NCBI RefSeq assembly: GCF_020360975.1
Contig: NW_025408676.1
Location: 682,001-746,000 of the forward strand
Origin: Hirsutella rhossiliensis
Taxonomy: Eukaryota; Ascomycota; Sordariomycetes; Hypocreales; Ophiocordycipitaceae
Direction of reading: 5' to 3'
Length of the DNA: 64,000 bases
Shown here one piece after another: positions 12,801 through 24,108 of this stretch; position 1 is the first letter of the stretch, and every line of letters begins with the position of its first letter. The notes beneath the pieces are model-generated. The model worked only from the letters and a program-made list of their open reading frames with translations. It was not told the origin of the DNA and made no database searches. Made by a program: the position numbers and the translations under genes.

Positions 12801-14050
12801 TATAGATAGCGAAGTATATATCGATCTTCCTATAGGCTACGAAGAATACGCTCTTAAAGAATATTATTTAAAACATAGATCAGCTTATAGAGCTAAAGGA
12901 ATTAAATTAACTAAATTCCTAGACCTATATAAAACCGGTTAAATTAAAGCAAAGCTAAAGAAAGCATTATATAGCCTAAAACAAAGTCCTAAGCTCTAGT
13001 ATAATCATTTAAAAATTATACTAAATAATCTCGGATTTCTTCCTCTTTAATAGACGAAGGAGTATTTATAAATAAGGACTATAGTATAGCCTTAGCAATT
13101 CACGTCGACGACTTTCTTATAGTAGGGCCCTCTAAATCTATAATAGAAGAAAGATTATTTAAAGAATTATCTAAATTCCTAGATTTTACTATCTTAGGAG
13201 ATATAAAAGACTTCTTAGGTCTAAATATTACAATAAACCGAGAAAATAAAGAGCTATATATATCCCAAGAAAATTATACCTTAAATAAATTAAGGGAATT
13301 TAATAAAGAAGGTTTAGGAACTTCGAATTTACCCGCTATAGTAGGCTTTAAGCTTATAAAAGCAAAGGAATTACCTTCTAAGGAAGATATATTGCAATTT
13401 CAGAAAGAAATAGGATCTCTATTATACTTAGCCTTATTTACTAGGCTAGATATCTTATATTCTGTAATTTCCTGCGCTAGATTCGCTAAGCCCGACCAGA
13501 CGCATTTTAAGGCTTTAAATATAATTTAGAAATATTTAAATAAATATCCTAGCCTAAAGATTAAATATAATTGCAATATCCCTTTTACCTATCTATATAT
13601 AAAGGGTTTTACCGACTCTAGCTGGGCGTCGGATTTAACGGACGGAAAATCCTTTTCCGGTTACTGTTTTTATATATATAATAATATAATAAGCTAGGCT
13701 TGCTCTAAGCAGAAAGCCGTTGCCCTTTCTACCTACGAAGCAGAATATATTGGCCTTAGGGAGGCAAATAAAGAAGCTGTTTATTTAAATATGCTTTTTT
13801 AAAAATATTACTAAGGATCTATCTATTAAGATTCCTAATACTATACCTCCTATTTTAACGGATAATACTACTGCTATTAAATTAGCAGAAAATCCGGAAT
13901 TTCATAAAAGGTCTAAGCATATAAGATTAGCCTATCACTATACTAGAACTAGTATAAGAGAAGGGGAAATTAGAGTTTTTTATATTAAATCAGAAGATAA
14001 TATAGCTGATATTTTTATGAAGGAATTAAGACCTAAATTACTCTATAAAT
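9866..14050 (+). pseudogene. Copia-1 gag-pol, degraded
   Basis: The Copia polyprotein (capsid, protease, integrase, reverse transcriptase, RNase H) would start just after the primer-binding region. The first open stretch is only 60 codons (9,866-10,048). After that, TAG/TAA stops and several frame changes break it. The reverse transcriptase and RNase H blocks between 12,440 and 14,050 are the best preserved and give the family assignment (RVT_2 type, integrase upstream of the reverse transcriptase). Confidence 0.85.
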
Positions 14051-14446
14051 TTAGAGACGGTCTATCCTTAATATAAGTTCCTAAGCAATTAAAAGGGGTT
14101 TTTAGATATTTCTTATGCTTTCTATATCTTTCCCCTACTAGGTTTTTCCTTTTAGGTTTCCTAGAGAAATATTTACTAGGTTTTTATCTATTAAGATTTT
14201 CCTAGTAATAATAGGTTTTACCTTATATAAGGTTATCCTATAAATAATTATTATAACTATAGATTTTTCCTACTATAGGTTTTTCTATTAGTATATACCT
14301 AAGGATTCTTTTCCTAAGAAAGAATAGGTTTTTATATATCCTATTAAGGTATAAGAATGGTTTTCCTAAATTAGGTTTTTACCCTATATATATACTACTA
14401 TAAATAAATTAGTAAAGAGTATATAAATCTACTCTTTAAGGGAGGC

Positions 14447-15015
14447 TGTAAGGAACGGTGTTCCTACTATAAATAAAGCAGCTATAATATACTCTCCCGA
14501 TTATATAAGCTAATAAGTAGTATATTAATTATAGACAAAATCTCATCTTATAGAGCAAGAATCGCTCGTCATTTTGCATGTTATTATGCATTAAACGGGT
14601 TGCCGGTTATCGTACAATCGGGAATCGAAGGAACAGAGCTAGCTTAGAATGCTAGCTAAGACCTCTTAAGAACACCGGCACGACCAACCTCCTTTAAACA
14701 CGAATATCAGTGGAACCAAGACACTTCCAGATTCACTCGAGGTATCACGGAATTCCTCAGTCTCAGGGCTATACGGCAGCCTAAATCTGGTCCCGAAAGG
14801 TTCTTCCGTTCAGCTACAATTGTCTATATAAGACAGCATGTCCGCTGGTAGATAGATAGAGAATCATTTAACTTCAACACCTCTTCCACACACCAATACA
14901 CTACCAATAAATTCCGTTGAAAATCCTACCTTATACTCCTTCTTCCCCTCTATCACGTAGTCTTACGTAATTCCTTGATTTCCCAAAATTCCGCTTTTGC
15001 TCATATACCTTTAGA
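14447..15015 (+). repeat. Copia-1 3' LTR (569 bp)
   Basis: It is the same length as the 5' LTR, begins TGTAAGGAACGG and is preceded by the polypurine tract at 14,434-14,446. It is followed by the target duplication ATAAC and then by the remainder of the Copia-2 LTR. Confidence 0.93.
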
Positions 15016-15020
15016 ATAAC

Positions 15021-15613
15021 GAGCATATAAGGGGCTAAATAATATATTAAAAGAATAGCGTTATAAAGGATACTTATAAACTTACTTATTCTATCTACTA
15101 CTCCTAGGGAAATCCTTTATCTTTTATAGACTATTGCTCGCCTACTAGTAGACTAATTAGTTAGCTTTCTAGTATATTCTATATTGCTTAAAAAGCTCTA
15201 TCTATAGTATATCTTCTTAACTTAGTAGGTAGTCTAATTATAGCGTGATAGTTAACGTAAGACTATAGGTTCTAGCATAAGTAGTAGATTTAACTAGAAT
15301 GTTCTATGCCCTACCTATTCTCGTATCGCGGATATCTTCGGAACCGCTAGGCTAAAATAGGCAATAGGGTATCCGTTCTACTCGTAATTAACTTATGTAT
15401 TTTATATATATTTTATTTTATTAGGATAGGCTTATCCTAACCCGCTTTTCCTAGAGGAAGGTATAGATGTCTAGTAGAGGTCTTTATCTTTAAGGGTTAT
15501 TCCTTTAAACTATATTATAGAGCCTCTTTTTACTAGCTTTATTCTATAAAGCCTCCCTATGCCTATTATTTCTTTATAATAGTAAAATAGGAATATAAGG
15601 GTATATTCTTATA
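15021..15613 (-). repeat. Copia-2 3' LTR, second part
   Basis: This continues the LTR interrupted at 9,281. It aligns with 20,458-21,050, differing by scattered transitions, and is followed by the reverse-complemented polypurine tract GCCTCCCTTAAAGAGT. Confidence 0.9.
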
Positions 15614-18600
15614 GCCTCCCTTAAAGAGTACTAAGTAAATAGTGCTCTTTACTAGTTATTTCTTTTATAGTAGAATTATCCTTATTAAGAATAAGGTATA
15701 TAATAGGAATATAAGGAAAATTTTTAAACCCTTTCTAAGAAAAACCTTAGTAGGAAAAATCCTAGTTATAGTTATAATTATTTCTCTTCTTTTTAGGCAA
15801 ACCTTTATAAGGAAAAAAGCCTTATAGAGTTATTATAGGAAACCTTTAATAAGGAAAACCCTTATTTTTATAAGTTATTTTTACTAATAAGAAACCTTTT
15901 AAAGAAAAAACCTATTAGTTATATATAAAGGAAAAGCTAAGAAAGTGAAAGATAGCTAAAAAACCTCTATTAAAGGGATATAAGCTTTTCTTTTTAAGGC
16001 TCTTTTAATTCCTTAAGGGAAAGAAGCTCTTAGAACTTAAAGAATTTTTCTCTTCTTAGTTCCTTAGTAAATATATCGGTAATATTATCTTCGGATTTAA
16101 TATAGAAAATCCGGATCTTCTTTTCCCTAATATTTTCCTAGGTATAGAAGTAAGTAATATCTATATACTTTATCTTTTTATAAAATTCCGGAATTTTAGC
16201 TAATTTAATAGCTGCCTCGTTATCCGTTAAGATAGGAGGTATAGTATTAAGAATTCTAATAGACAAGCTATTATTTATAGAATAAAATAGCCGATTTAGA
16301 TATAAAGCTTCTTTATTAGCCTCCCTAAGGGCAGTAAATTTAGCTTCGTAGGTTAATAGAGCTATAGAATTTTACTTCTAGCTAGCCTAACTTATAATAT
16401 TTTTATAAATATAGAAATAGTATCTAGAAACGGATTTTCTATCTATAAGGTTAGACGCCTAGCTAGCGTTAGAATAATATTTTATAAAATTATAAGTATA
16501 GGGGATATTATAATAATAAATTATCCCTAGGTTAGGGTATTTATTTAAATATTTCTAGATAGTATTTAACGCTTTAAAATACGTATTATCTAGTTTAGAA
16601 GCAAATCTAGCATAGGAAATAATAGTATATAAAATGTCTAGCCTGCTTATTATAGCTAGATATAATAGAGCCCCTATTTCCCTTTAGTAAATAAGGATTT
16701 CTTTTTACGAAGGCGTTATAGTAGCCTTTTTAAGCTTTACTCTTACTATAATAGGCGTATTAGAAGTCCCTAAGTCTTCTTTATTATATTCTCGTATTTT
16801 ATTATAAGTATAATTTTCCTAGGATATAAATATCTCCTTTCTGCTTTAGTTTATAAATTTATATATTCCTAAGAAGTCTTTTAGTTCGCTTAGAGGCTAA
16901 ACCTTTATATAATCTACTACTTTTTTAAGCAGACTATTTATTATACCTCTATTAAGCACTATTATTAGGAGGTTATCTATATAGATTGCTATCGCAATTT
17001 AATATTACGTATTTATAAATACCCCTTTATCTATAGGAAGGGCCGAAAATCCTATCTTAGCTAATATAGAGCTAAGATAGTTATACTAGAGCTTTAGGCT
17101 TTATTTAAGGCCGTATAATGCTTTCTTTAATTTTACTACTAGCCTTTTCTTTTTATATAGCTCTAGAAACTATAAATAGCTAATATTATACTTATACTAG
17201 TTTTTATTAAACTAGTCCTTAAGTATTAGCTCTTCGTAGCTTATAGGGATTTTTATATAAATATCTATATCTATTTCGGTATATATAAAGGCATTTTTTA
17301 TATCGTATTATAGTAAAGTATAATTATTAGAAATAGCTATTATAAGTAGCATTCTAATAGATTTAGGTCTTACTATCGTAGAAAAGGTTTCTAAATAATC
17401 TAGGCTATAGACCTAATTAAATCCTTATACTATATAGCGGGCTTTATATTTAATAATAATATTATTATTATCCCGCTTTATTTTATAAACCTAACGGCCG
17501 TTTAGGGCCTCCTTATTACTAAGAAGAGCCTTTAATTCCTAGGTATTTTAGTTTAAGAGCTCTTCTATTTCTAGAAATATTGCTCTTTTCTATTCTATAG
17601 CTTCTAAGCTATTTATGGCCTATTTAAATGTTTTAGGCTCTATAGGATCCTTATTTTCTAGGAAAGATAGAATAATCTCTTTACTTTTACTATTTAATAT
17701 AGTATTTATTTCGGGGTATACGATATAGTCTTTATAAAATCCGTTTAGCTTCTTAGGTATATTAATACGGATTTTTAGATCCTTATTTAATCCCGTTTTT
17801 AAAAGAGGATTATTTCCCTTTTTTATAAAAGGGTTATCTTCCTTCTCTATAAGAGGGTTATCTTCCTTCTCTATAGGAGGGTTGTTTTCCTACTCTATAA
17901 AAGGGTTATCTTCCTTCTCTATAAGAGGGTTATTTTCCTCTTTATTTAAAGAAGAGTTATTGCCTTCTTTATATATAGGTTCCCTTTATAAATAATTATC
18001 CCGGACCTTATTTATAGAAGGTAAGGTATTAAAATCGAAGTCCTTAAGGTCTTCTTCTTTTTAATTTTCTATAAATTTATTTTCTAGGATAATAATATCT
18101 CTAGAAATTATTACCTTTCTTTTCGAAAAGTTATATATTTTATAAGCATTTTTAGTATAGCCTATAATAATACCCTTATAAGCTCTTATTTCTAGCTTAT
18201 CTAAGGGGTCTTTATTTTTATAATAAATAGTACTTCGAAGGTCTTAATTTTCTCTAAGTCTTCTAAGGCTAGAGATTTATTTTCCTTCTTCTCTATAGGA
18301 GTTTAGAAGCCTATTCGTAAGTAAGGGGTCCTATTATATAAATAGGCTGCTATTAGAATAGCTTCTCCCTATAGATATTTAGGTAGTTTTACTATAAATA
18401 AAATAGCTCGGACTTTATTTAAAATAGTCCTATTAATCCTCTCTATTGCTCCGTTTAATTTAGGAGTCCTAGGAGGGCTAGTATAATATTTAATTCCCTT
18501 TTTTAAGTAGTAGGGTTTTATTTTATATAGGAATTCTTTTTCGTTATCTAAAAAGACTTCCTTTATAGTAATATTATCCCGGTTATTTTTAACTAAGGCT

Positions 18601-20359
18601 TTATATTCTAAGAATTTATCTAGGGCTTCTACCTTAGACTTTATTAAAGATATTTCTAAATATCTTATCCCTATATCTAAAAAGGATATAAAGGAGGTAT
18701 ATTTATTATAAGTAGGGGTTCTTATAAGGCCCTAAATATTAATAGTAACTCTATTACGGTAATTATATACCTTATTAGATAGGGATTTATTCCTTTTATT
18801 AGTTGCCTTTGCTTTAATATAAGCCTCGTATTCTTTTATTTTTATAATATCCTTCTTAGGGATAGTTATATCTTTATTATATATTTTTTAAAGGTTTCTA
18901 GTAAGGCTTTAAGACTTATATATCCTAGCCTTAAATGCTATAAATAAAAGTTAAGGTCCTTTATATTATTCCTTATATTATTAATATTATATAGGAATGT
19001 CTTCTTCTTTAAGAAAGGAATTTCTAAAAAGAAGATATAAAGGTTATCTTACTGTTTTCCTTTAGATATAATCTTAGCCTAGTTATCTAGCAGGAAAATT
19101 TCCTTGCTATTAATAAAGGCATAAGTATTTTTAAAATACGATTAGCTTATAATATTTACCCTTAATTCGGGTATAAAAAGGCAGTTTCTTAAGATAAATA
19201 GCCTTTTATTTTTCGGAAATCTAAAAAGAAGATCTCCGCAGCCTTTAACAATTATATAGGATGCCTTTCCCTAATTAACCTTAGTAGAGATAGTTCGAAA
19301 ATTAATAAGGAATTTCTTTTCCGATACTATATACCTAGTAGTACCGGTATTATATATAAAATTATAGAAATTTCTATTTTCTAAGGTTTTATAAGGGATT
19401 TCCTTCTCTTTTACCTTATATATAAGGTCTTTAATTCGAGAGGAATTTAAAGGTCCTATTTGCCTATTATTAAATACGGCTTTTTTAAGGATATTCGAAG
19501 AGATATATACCTCTGCTTCTTCTTCGGAGCTTTTATATCCTCCGGGGGTAGGAGGAGGAATAGAAAAATCGATTTCCGGTTCTTCGTCCGTTTAATTATC
19601 GATTTCTATTTTTTCTGCTTCCGATATATATAGAGAAGAGGGCTTTTTCGTCTTCTTATCGACGTAAGAGTCTAATTCGATTGGATTTCCTTCTATAGAA
19701 GGTTTTCTAGGCCTCTTAGAAGGTATTCCTTTCTTTTAATTTTTTGAATTTTTAGAAAAGCCTTTAGGGCCTTTTCCGGTAAAGATAGTAGCAATCTTTA
19801 ACTAGATGCCCTTTCCTCTTATAGTAAGTGCATTATAATGCAATTTTTATCTTTTTCTAGGGCTTCTTAGTAAAGAAAGCCTGCTTAGGAGGATTTTCTA
19901 GAGACTTAGTCCTCTTAAATTTGTCTATAAGACTACTAGAGAGAGACTCTAGATTAAAAGCTTCTAAAAAAAGCTCCTTTATAAGTAGGTAATTCGAGGT
20001 AAAGGAAATAGGGTTATATAGGTTTTTTAACCTATCCCACGCCTCTTTAGCATTTGTTATATACTTTATTTAGGTTAAAGGACTATCTTTAATACGAAGA
20101 AAAATCAAAGTAAGTGCTTCTTCTATTTTCGAGTAATTTTCTTGCTATATAATAGTAGAAAGCTTCTCTTTAACTAAAAGAGCCTATATTCGAATAGCCT
20201 AGAAAGTATAGTTAGAACTACCCTTAAGTTTAGCAAATTCGAACTTATCCTTAGAGCCTATTTTAGATAATTCGAGGTCGTATAGTTAGTATTGGAATTT
20301 CGAAGATTTTTCGAAGTTATTACCCGACTTATAGAGAAGCCGGGCTTATAACCTATAAG
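15614..20359 (-). pseudogene. Copia-2 gag-pol, degraded
   Basis: The minus-strand reading gives the second Copia polyprotein. Recognisable pieces in the reverse transcriptase are KALYGLK, SPKLQYNYL and LKDFLGI, followed by the RNase-H segment with ASNLIDRKSVSRYYFYIYKN. Its CpA and TpG content is lower than in Copia-1's LTRs, and stops occur every few codons. A short tandem coding repeat (GAGGGTTATCTTCCTTCTCT-type units, about 17,820-17,960) interrupts a Glu/Asn-rich spacer upstream of the reverse transcriptase. Confidence 0.8.
17822..17965. repeat. Short tandem repeat in Copia-2 spacer
   Basis: About five imperfect units of roughly 29-30 bases, each containing GGGTTATCTTCCTTCTCTAT or a close variant, follow one another. 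They lie in the linker between integrase and reverse transcriptase, so they expand a low-complexity part of the polyprotein. Confidence 0.65.
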
Positions 20360-21050
20360 AAGGTATAAGCAATAAGCGCAGAATCGGGTAATCGATAACG
20401 TAAGCGGAAAGATCGGTCGAAGGAGTATAGGGTAGGATTTCGTCCGGAATTTATAACGAGTATATAAGGGGCTAAATAATATATTAAAAGAATAGCGTTA
20501 TAAAAGTTACTTATAAACTTACTTATTTTATCTACTACTCCTAGGGAAATCCTTTGTCTTTTATAGACTATTGCTCGCCTACTAGTAGACTAATTAGTTA
20601 GCTTTCTAGTATATTCTATAGTGCTTAAAAAGCTCTATATATAGTATGTCTTCCTAACTTAGTAGATAGTTTAATTATTACGTGATAGTTAACGTAAGAC
20701 TATAGGTTCTAGTATAAGTAGTAGATTTAACTAGAATGTTCTATGCCCTACCTATTCTCGTATCGCGGATATCTTTAGAACCGCTAGTCTAAAATAGGCA
20801 ATAGGGTATTTATTCTGCTAGTAATTAACTTATATATATTATGCATATTTTTATTTATTAGGATAGGCTTATCTTAACCCGCCTTTCCTAAAGGAAGGTA
20901 TAGATATCTAGTAGAAGTCTTTTATCTTTAAGGGTTATTCCCTTAGACTATTTTATAGAGCCTCTTTTTACTAGCTTACTCTATAGAGCCCCCCTATACT
21001 TATTATTTCTTTATATTAGTAAAATAGGAATATAAGGGTATATTCTTATA
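20360..21050 (-). repeat. Copia-2 5' LTR, uninterrupted (691 bp)
   Basis: This is the intact partner of the split LTR. It carries a single ATAAC at 20,453-20,457 where the other copy received Copia-1, so it shows the empty site. It is preceded (plus strand) by the reverse-complemented primer-binding motif. Confidence 0.9.
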
Positions 21051-21514
21051 ACTAACTTAGCTATATTAAGTTTACTATAATTAATATAAAGCTTTATAAA
21101 AAGGTTAGCTAGTCTATTTATACTAATATATATAAATAGTAATAGATACCTTTATAAGTATAAGGATAAGCTTATATAAAGACAGTTAAATTAAGTATAG
21201 ATATCCCTTATTATAGCGCTATTAATATAAAGCTTTACTTTTATATAAAGTAGCTATAGCTTAAGCTTTATAAAAGTGCTATTAAATTTATTAAAGTATA
21301 ATAATATTACTCTTAGTTATATAAAGCCCTACTATTATAAGAGGCTCTTAATTACTTAGGCGAACTAAGTATTACGTTTACTTTAATTTTATAACTATAG
21401 AAGTATAGATATTTTATATATATATTTACTAGTATAGGCGGTTTAACTAAACTATATAATTAAACGTTAGCTTTAAAAGCAGCTAAAATAGCTATTTTAT
21501 ATATAGGGATAGAA

Positions 21515-21725
21515 AGAGGGTAAAATAAAAGGTAAATTATACTATTGTAAAGTAGGTATAGGTATAAGCTTTAGTATAGTTTATTTAAAAAAAGGTTAAT
21601 AATTTATAAGGGGGAAAAGAAAGAGAAGTATAGGCCTAGCCTATATAGACGTAGAGGCCGCTTATATATAGACTTAGCCTAGACCTTAGTCTAGGCCTAT
21701 ATATAGTAAAAGCCTTTATATTATT
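21515..21725 (+). repeat. Right copy of the ~200-bp inverted repeat
   Basis: It matches the reverse complement of 8,378-8,575 as described for that copy. It lies just outside Copia-2 and just left of a long degraded minus-strand reading frame. Confidence 0.7.
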
Positions 21726-21734
21726 CTAGCCGTT

Positions 21735-23240
21735 ACCGGTATATCTATCTTATCTCTTACTACCTTAATAAGAAGCTATCGCTACTTTTACTTTCCCTTT
21801 CTCCCTTGCTTTCTTTTTTATACCTCTTTTTAGCTCCTTCTTCCTTTTTCTTTTACTAGTATTTTTAGCTTCCTAGGTCCTTCTTACTAAGGGATATCTC
21901 TAAGAACTATAAAATTAAGCTATACTTTATAATAATATTAATAGTCTTTCCTAGCTTATTATTACTAATAATAGTATCTACTAGCTCTCTTTCTTTAAGG
22001 TGGGAATTAAAGGTTTAAGCTAAGTACTTTACTTTCTTATTTAAATAGTTCTTTAGCTATTCTTTAATATTCTATTTAGCTAGATTATTATATTTCTAGC
22101 TTAATAAGGGCTTCTTATTATATATTACTTATAGTAAGTAGTAATTTTCCTACTAGCTTATTAAGCTACTAATATACTACTTATAGCTAATATATAAGCT
22201 TCTAGCTTATATATTTACTTTCTTAGAGATTTAATTAACGCTTTCCTTTTTTATAAGTAGTTATAACTTCTTCTTATAGGTATATTCTTATTTAAAGTTA
22301 GTAATTAAGTTCTTTTAAGAAAGTTAATCTTTACTATTTCTTTTACTATAAAGGTTAAGAGCCCTTACTATTATAGACTAATATAAGTCTTATTTATCTA
22401 CTACTATAAGAAAATCCTATTTAATTCTTATACTATTAAGTATATTAACCTTAAGGTCTTATAAATCTATAATAATTTAGTCGAGCTATTTTACCTAAGC
22501 CTTTTAGTCTTTAATGCCTCTTTTATTAATAAATACTATATATCTCTTATAAATTAGCTTTTTCTCTTCTACCCTTAATACTAGAGCTTATTTTTTTAAT
22601 TCCTTAATTTTCTCTCTTAAGCTATTATATATTAAGGTTGCTTATTAAAGCCCTTTATTAATCGTTTTCTTAATTAATTTAAGTATAATTAAGGCTTTCT
22701 ATTAGACCTTATAGCGATTAAATTATAGCTAGAATCCTTACTTAAGGTTATAAAAGGAGTCTTTTATATCCTAGCATTATTCGTTATAGCTTATTTATCT
22801 TATAAGAAATATAGCCTTAGCTTTATCTTCTTATTAAGTAGGTCTCCTTTTAAGATTTATAATAAATTACTTTTAGTCTAGCTATTAGGGCTATCTAAGC
22901 TACTTTATACTATCTAGGTTAGTATATTCCTAAATCCTATAAGTCTAGGCCTATAATTTAATCCCCTTAATTTATAAGGTTTAATCGAGGCTTTCCTTTA
23001 ACCTTATAATATAGTTATCCCCTCTTACTTCCTTTAATAATATCTTAGGAAAATAAAGGTCTTACTTAATACGTAATCTCCTTCTTTAAGGGATATATAA
23101 TTTATATATTTCTAGTAATACCCCTTAATATAGCTAGGTTCCTTACCTTAATACTATAATTTAAGCGTTATAGTAGCGTTAATAGCTCGTAAATAGCTTT
23201 AAAGGTAATATCGGCGGGTAAAAGATACTCTAGCTATATA
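21735..23240 (-). pseudogene. Unclassified RIP-degraded protein-coding repeat
   Basis: On the minus strand one frame stays readable for about 450 codons with RIP-type stops but few frame changes. It is rich in Lys, Ile, Leu and Asn. Segments include SLREKIKELKKQALVLRVEEKK and KYNNLAKQNIKEQLNYLNKK (internal stops read as Q), which suggest coiled coil. I see no catalytic motif that fixes the family. It could be ORF1 of a LINE or a transposase; neither is shown. Confidence 0.45.
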
Positions 23241-24108
23241 GGCCGGGCTTATAACTATTAAGTAATAGCTTAAGAGTATAGTAGAAAAGATAGGGGCATA
23301 GAAAGGTAAATTTAGTAATATATATCTTAGTCTAACTATTAAGATAAGGGAGGGGCTTACATAGGCATAGTAACTATATATAGCTAGCTAAAGGAGGGTA
23401 TTAAGATATTCCTATACCTAAGTTAGGCCTATATTATATCCTTAGGCTAGGGGAGTTATATTAGTTAGGCAGGCTCCCTTATGCATGACTATTAGGTCTA
23501 CTAGGCATGACTGTGGCCTCTTATGCCCACTCTCCTCAACACTAACATATGAGGCAGTGGAGTTTAACTCACGAGTTCTTCAAGTTGGCATGTGAGCTAC
23601 AATGCAGTTTCTCAGTCAGGACCCCTGTCGATTATTCGAAGCAGTCGACCCCTTATAACTCACTGTTCGCGTTGAGAAGACGACTTCCGATACAACACAG
23701 ACAATAAGACAATCTGGGATTTTGCTGCGCAAGCTGGATTCCATCGCGGCACGCTCTTGCGTAGGCGCCCACGCACCCGCACTTTGAACCGCCGTACGCT
23801 CGAGTCGAGTCGGATATTCTCAGCTTCCACCAGCACCTCCATGGCTTATAGGATCCACTTGCAGTACACTTGCTGGAGTGTACACTTCACTTTGGACCGC
23901 ACGCCACAGTGGTTTTCCAACATGTCAGAGCAGAGAATGGACGTATGATACGCGTTGATAACACCTCCACTGGGGGTGCCCCCTATTTTGCCTGGTGTGG
24001 CGGTATTTTATCAGCTTGATAGATATGCATTCTCCTCGCAAAGGCTACCCGAAGAGGTCAATCGTGAAAGTTACCCCCCTCGGACGTCCTCTCGAGCACC
24101 CCATCTGC
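23241..24108. other. AT-rich/GC-rich boundary, no gene seen
   Basis: The repeat block gives way to ordinary GC-rich sequence at about 23,460-23,520, where CpA and TpG return within a few tens of bases. Between there and the end of the epoxide hydrolase I see only short overlapping reading frames with no recognisable product. Confidence 0.7.

Larger units (their letters stand above)
9282..15015 (+). mobile_element. Copia-1: complete Ty1/Copia retrotransposon
   Basis: A 5.73-kb plus-strand Copia element bounded by 569-bp LTRs and the perfect 5-bp duplication ATAAC (9,277-9,281 and 15,016-15,020). A primer-binding-like motif GGTTATAAGCCCGGCT follows the 5' LTR and a polypurine tract (CTTTAAGGGAGGC) precedes the 3' LTR. 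The body reads gag (about 9,870-10,620), then protease and integrase remnants to about 12,100. Reverse transcriptase follows (about 12,440-13,500) with WVYTIKKDS, KARFVIQGF, DITNAFVHADI and HVDDFLIV, the last keeping both Asp residues. RNase H (13,600-14,050) shows FTDSSWASDLTDGKSFSGY. Stops and frame changes are many, so it cannot encode a working polyprotein. Confidence 0.93.
9184..21050 (-). mobile_element. Copia-2: Ty1/Copia retrotransposon interrupted by Copia-1
   Basis: A minus-strand Copia element with 691-bp LTRs. The 5' LTR (element orientation) is at 20,360-21,050. The 3' LTR is split into 9,184-9,281 and 15,021-15,613 by the insertion of Copia-1. Next to the LTRs lie a primer-binding-like motif (20,342-20,357, reverse complement GGTTATAAGCCCGGCT) and a polypurine tract (15,614-15,630). 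The internal 15,614-20,359 reads gag near 20,330-19,900, then protease/integrase remnants, then reverse transcriptase near 17,600-16,700 and RNase H near 16,550-16,300. The catalytic YxDD reads YIDN near 16,975-16,990, a RIP-type change. Stops are dense, so the copy is dead. No target duplication was found at its outer ends. Confidence 0.85.

Noticed and set aside
9184..21050. Target duplication for Copia-2
   Set aside because: The five bases outside its two LTR ends (left TTATT-like, right ACTAA) do not match; RIP or rearrangement may have destroyed it.
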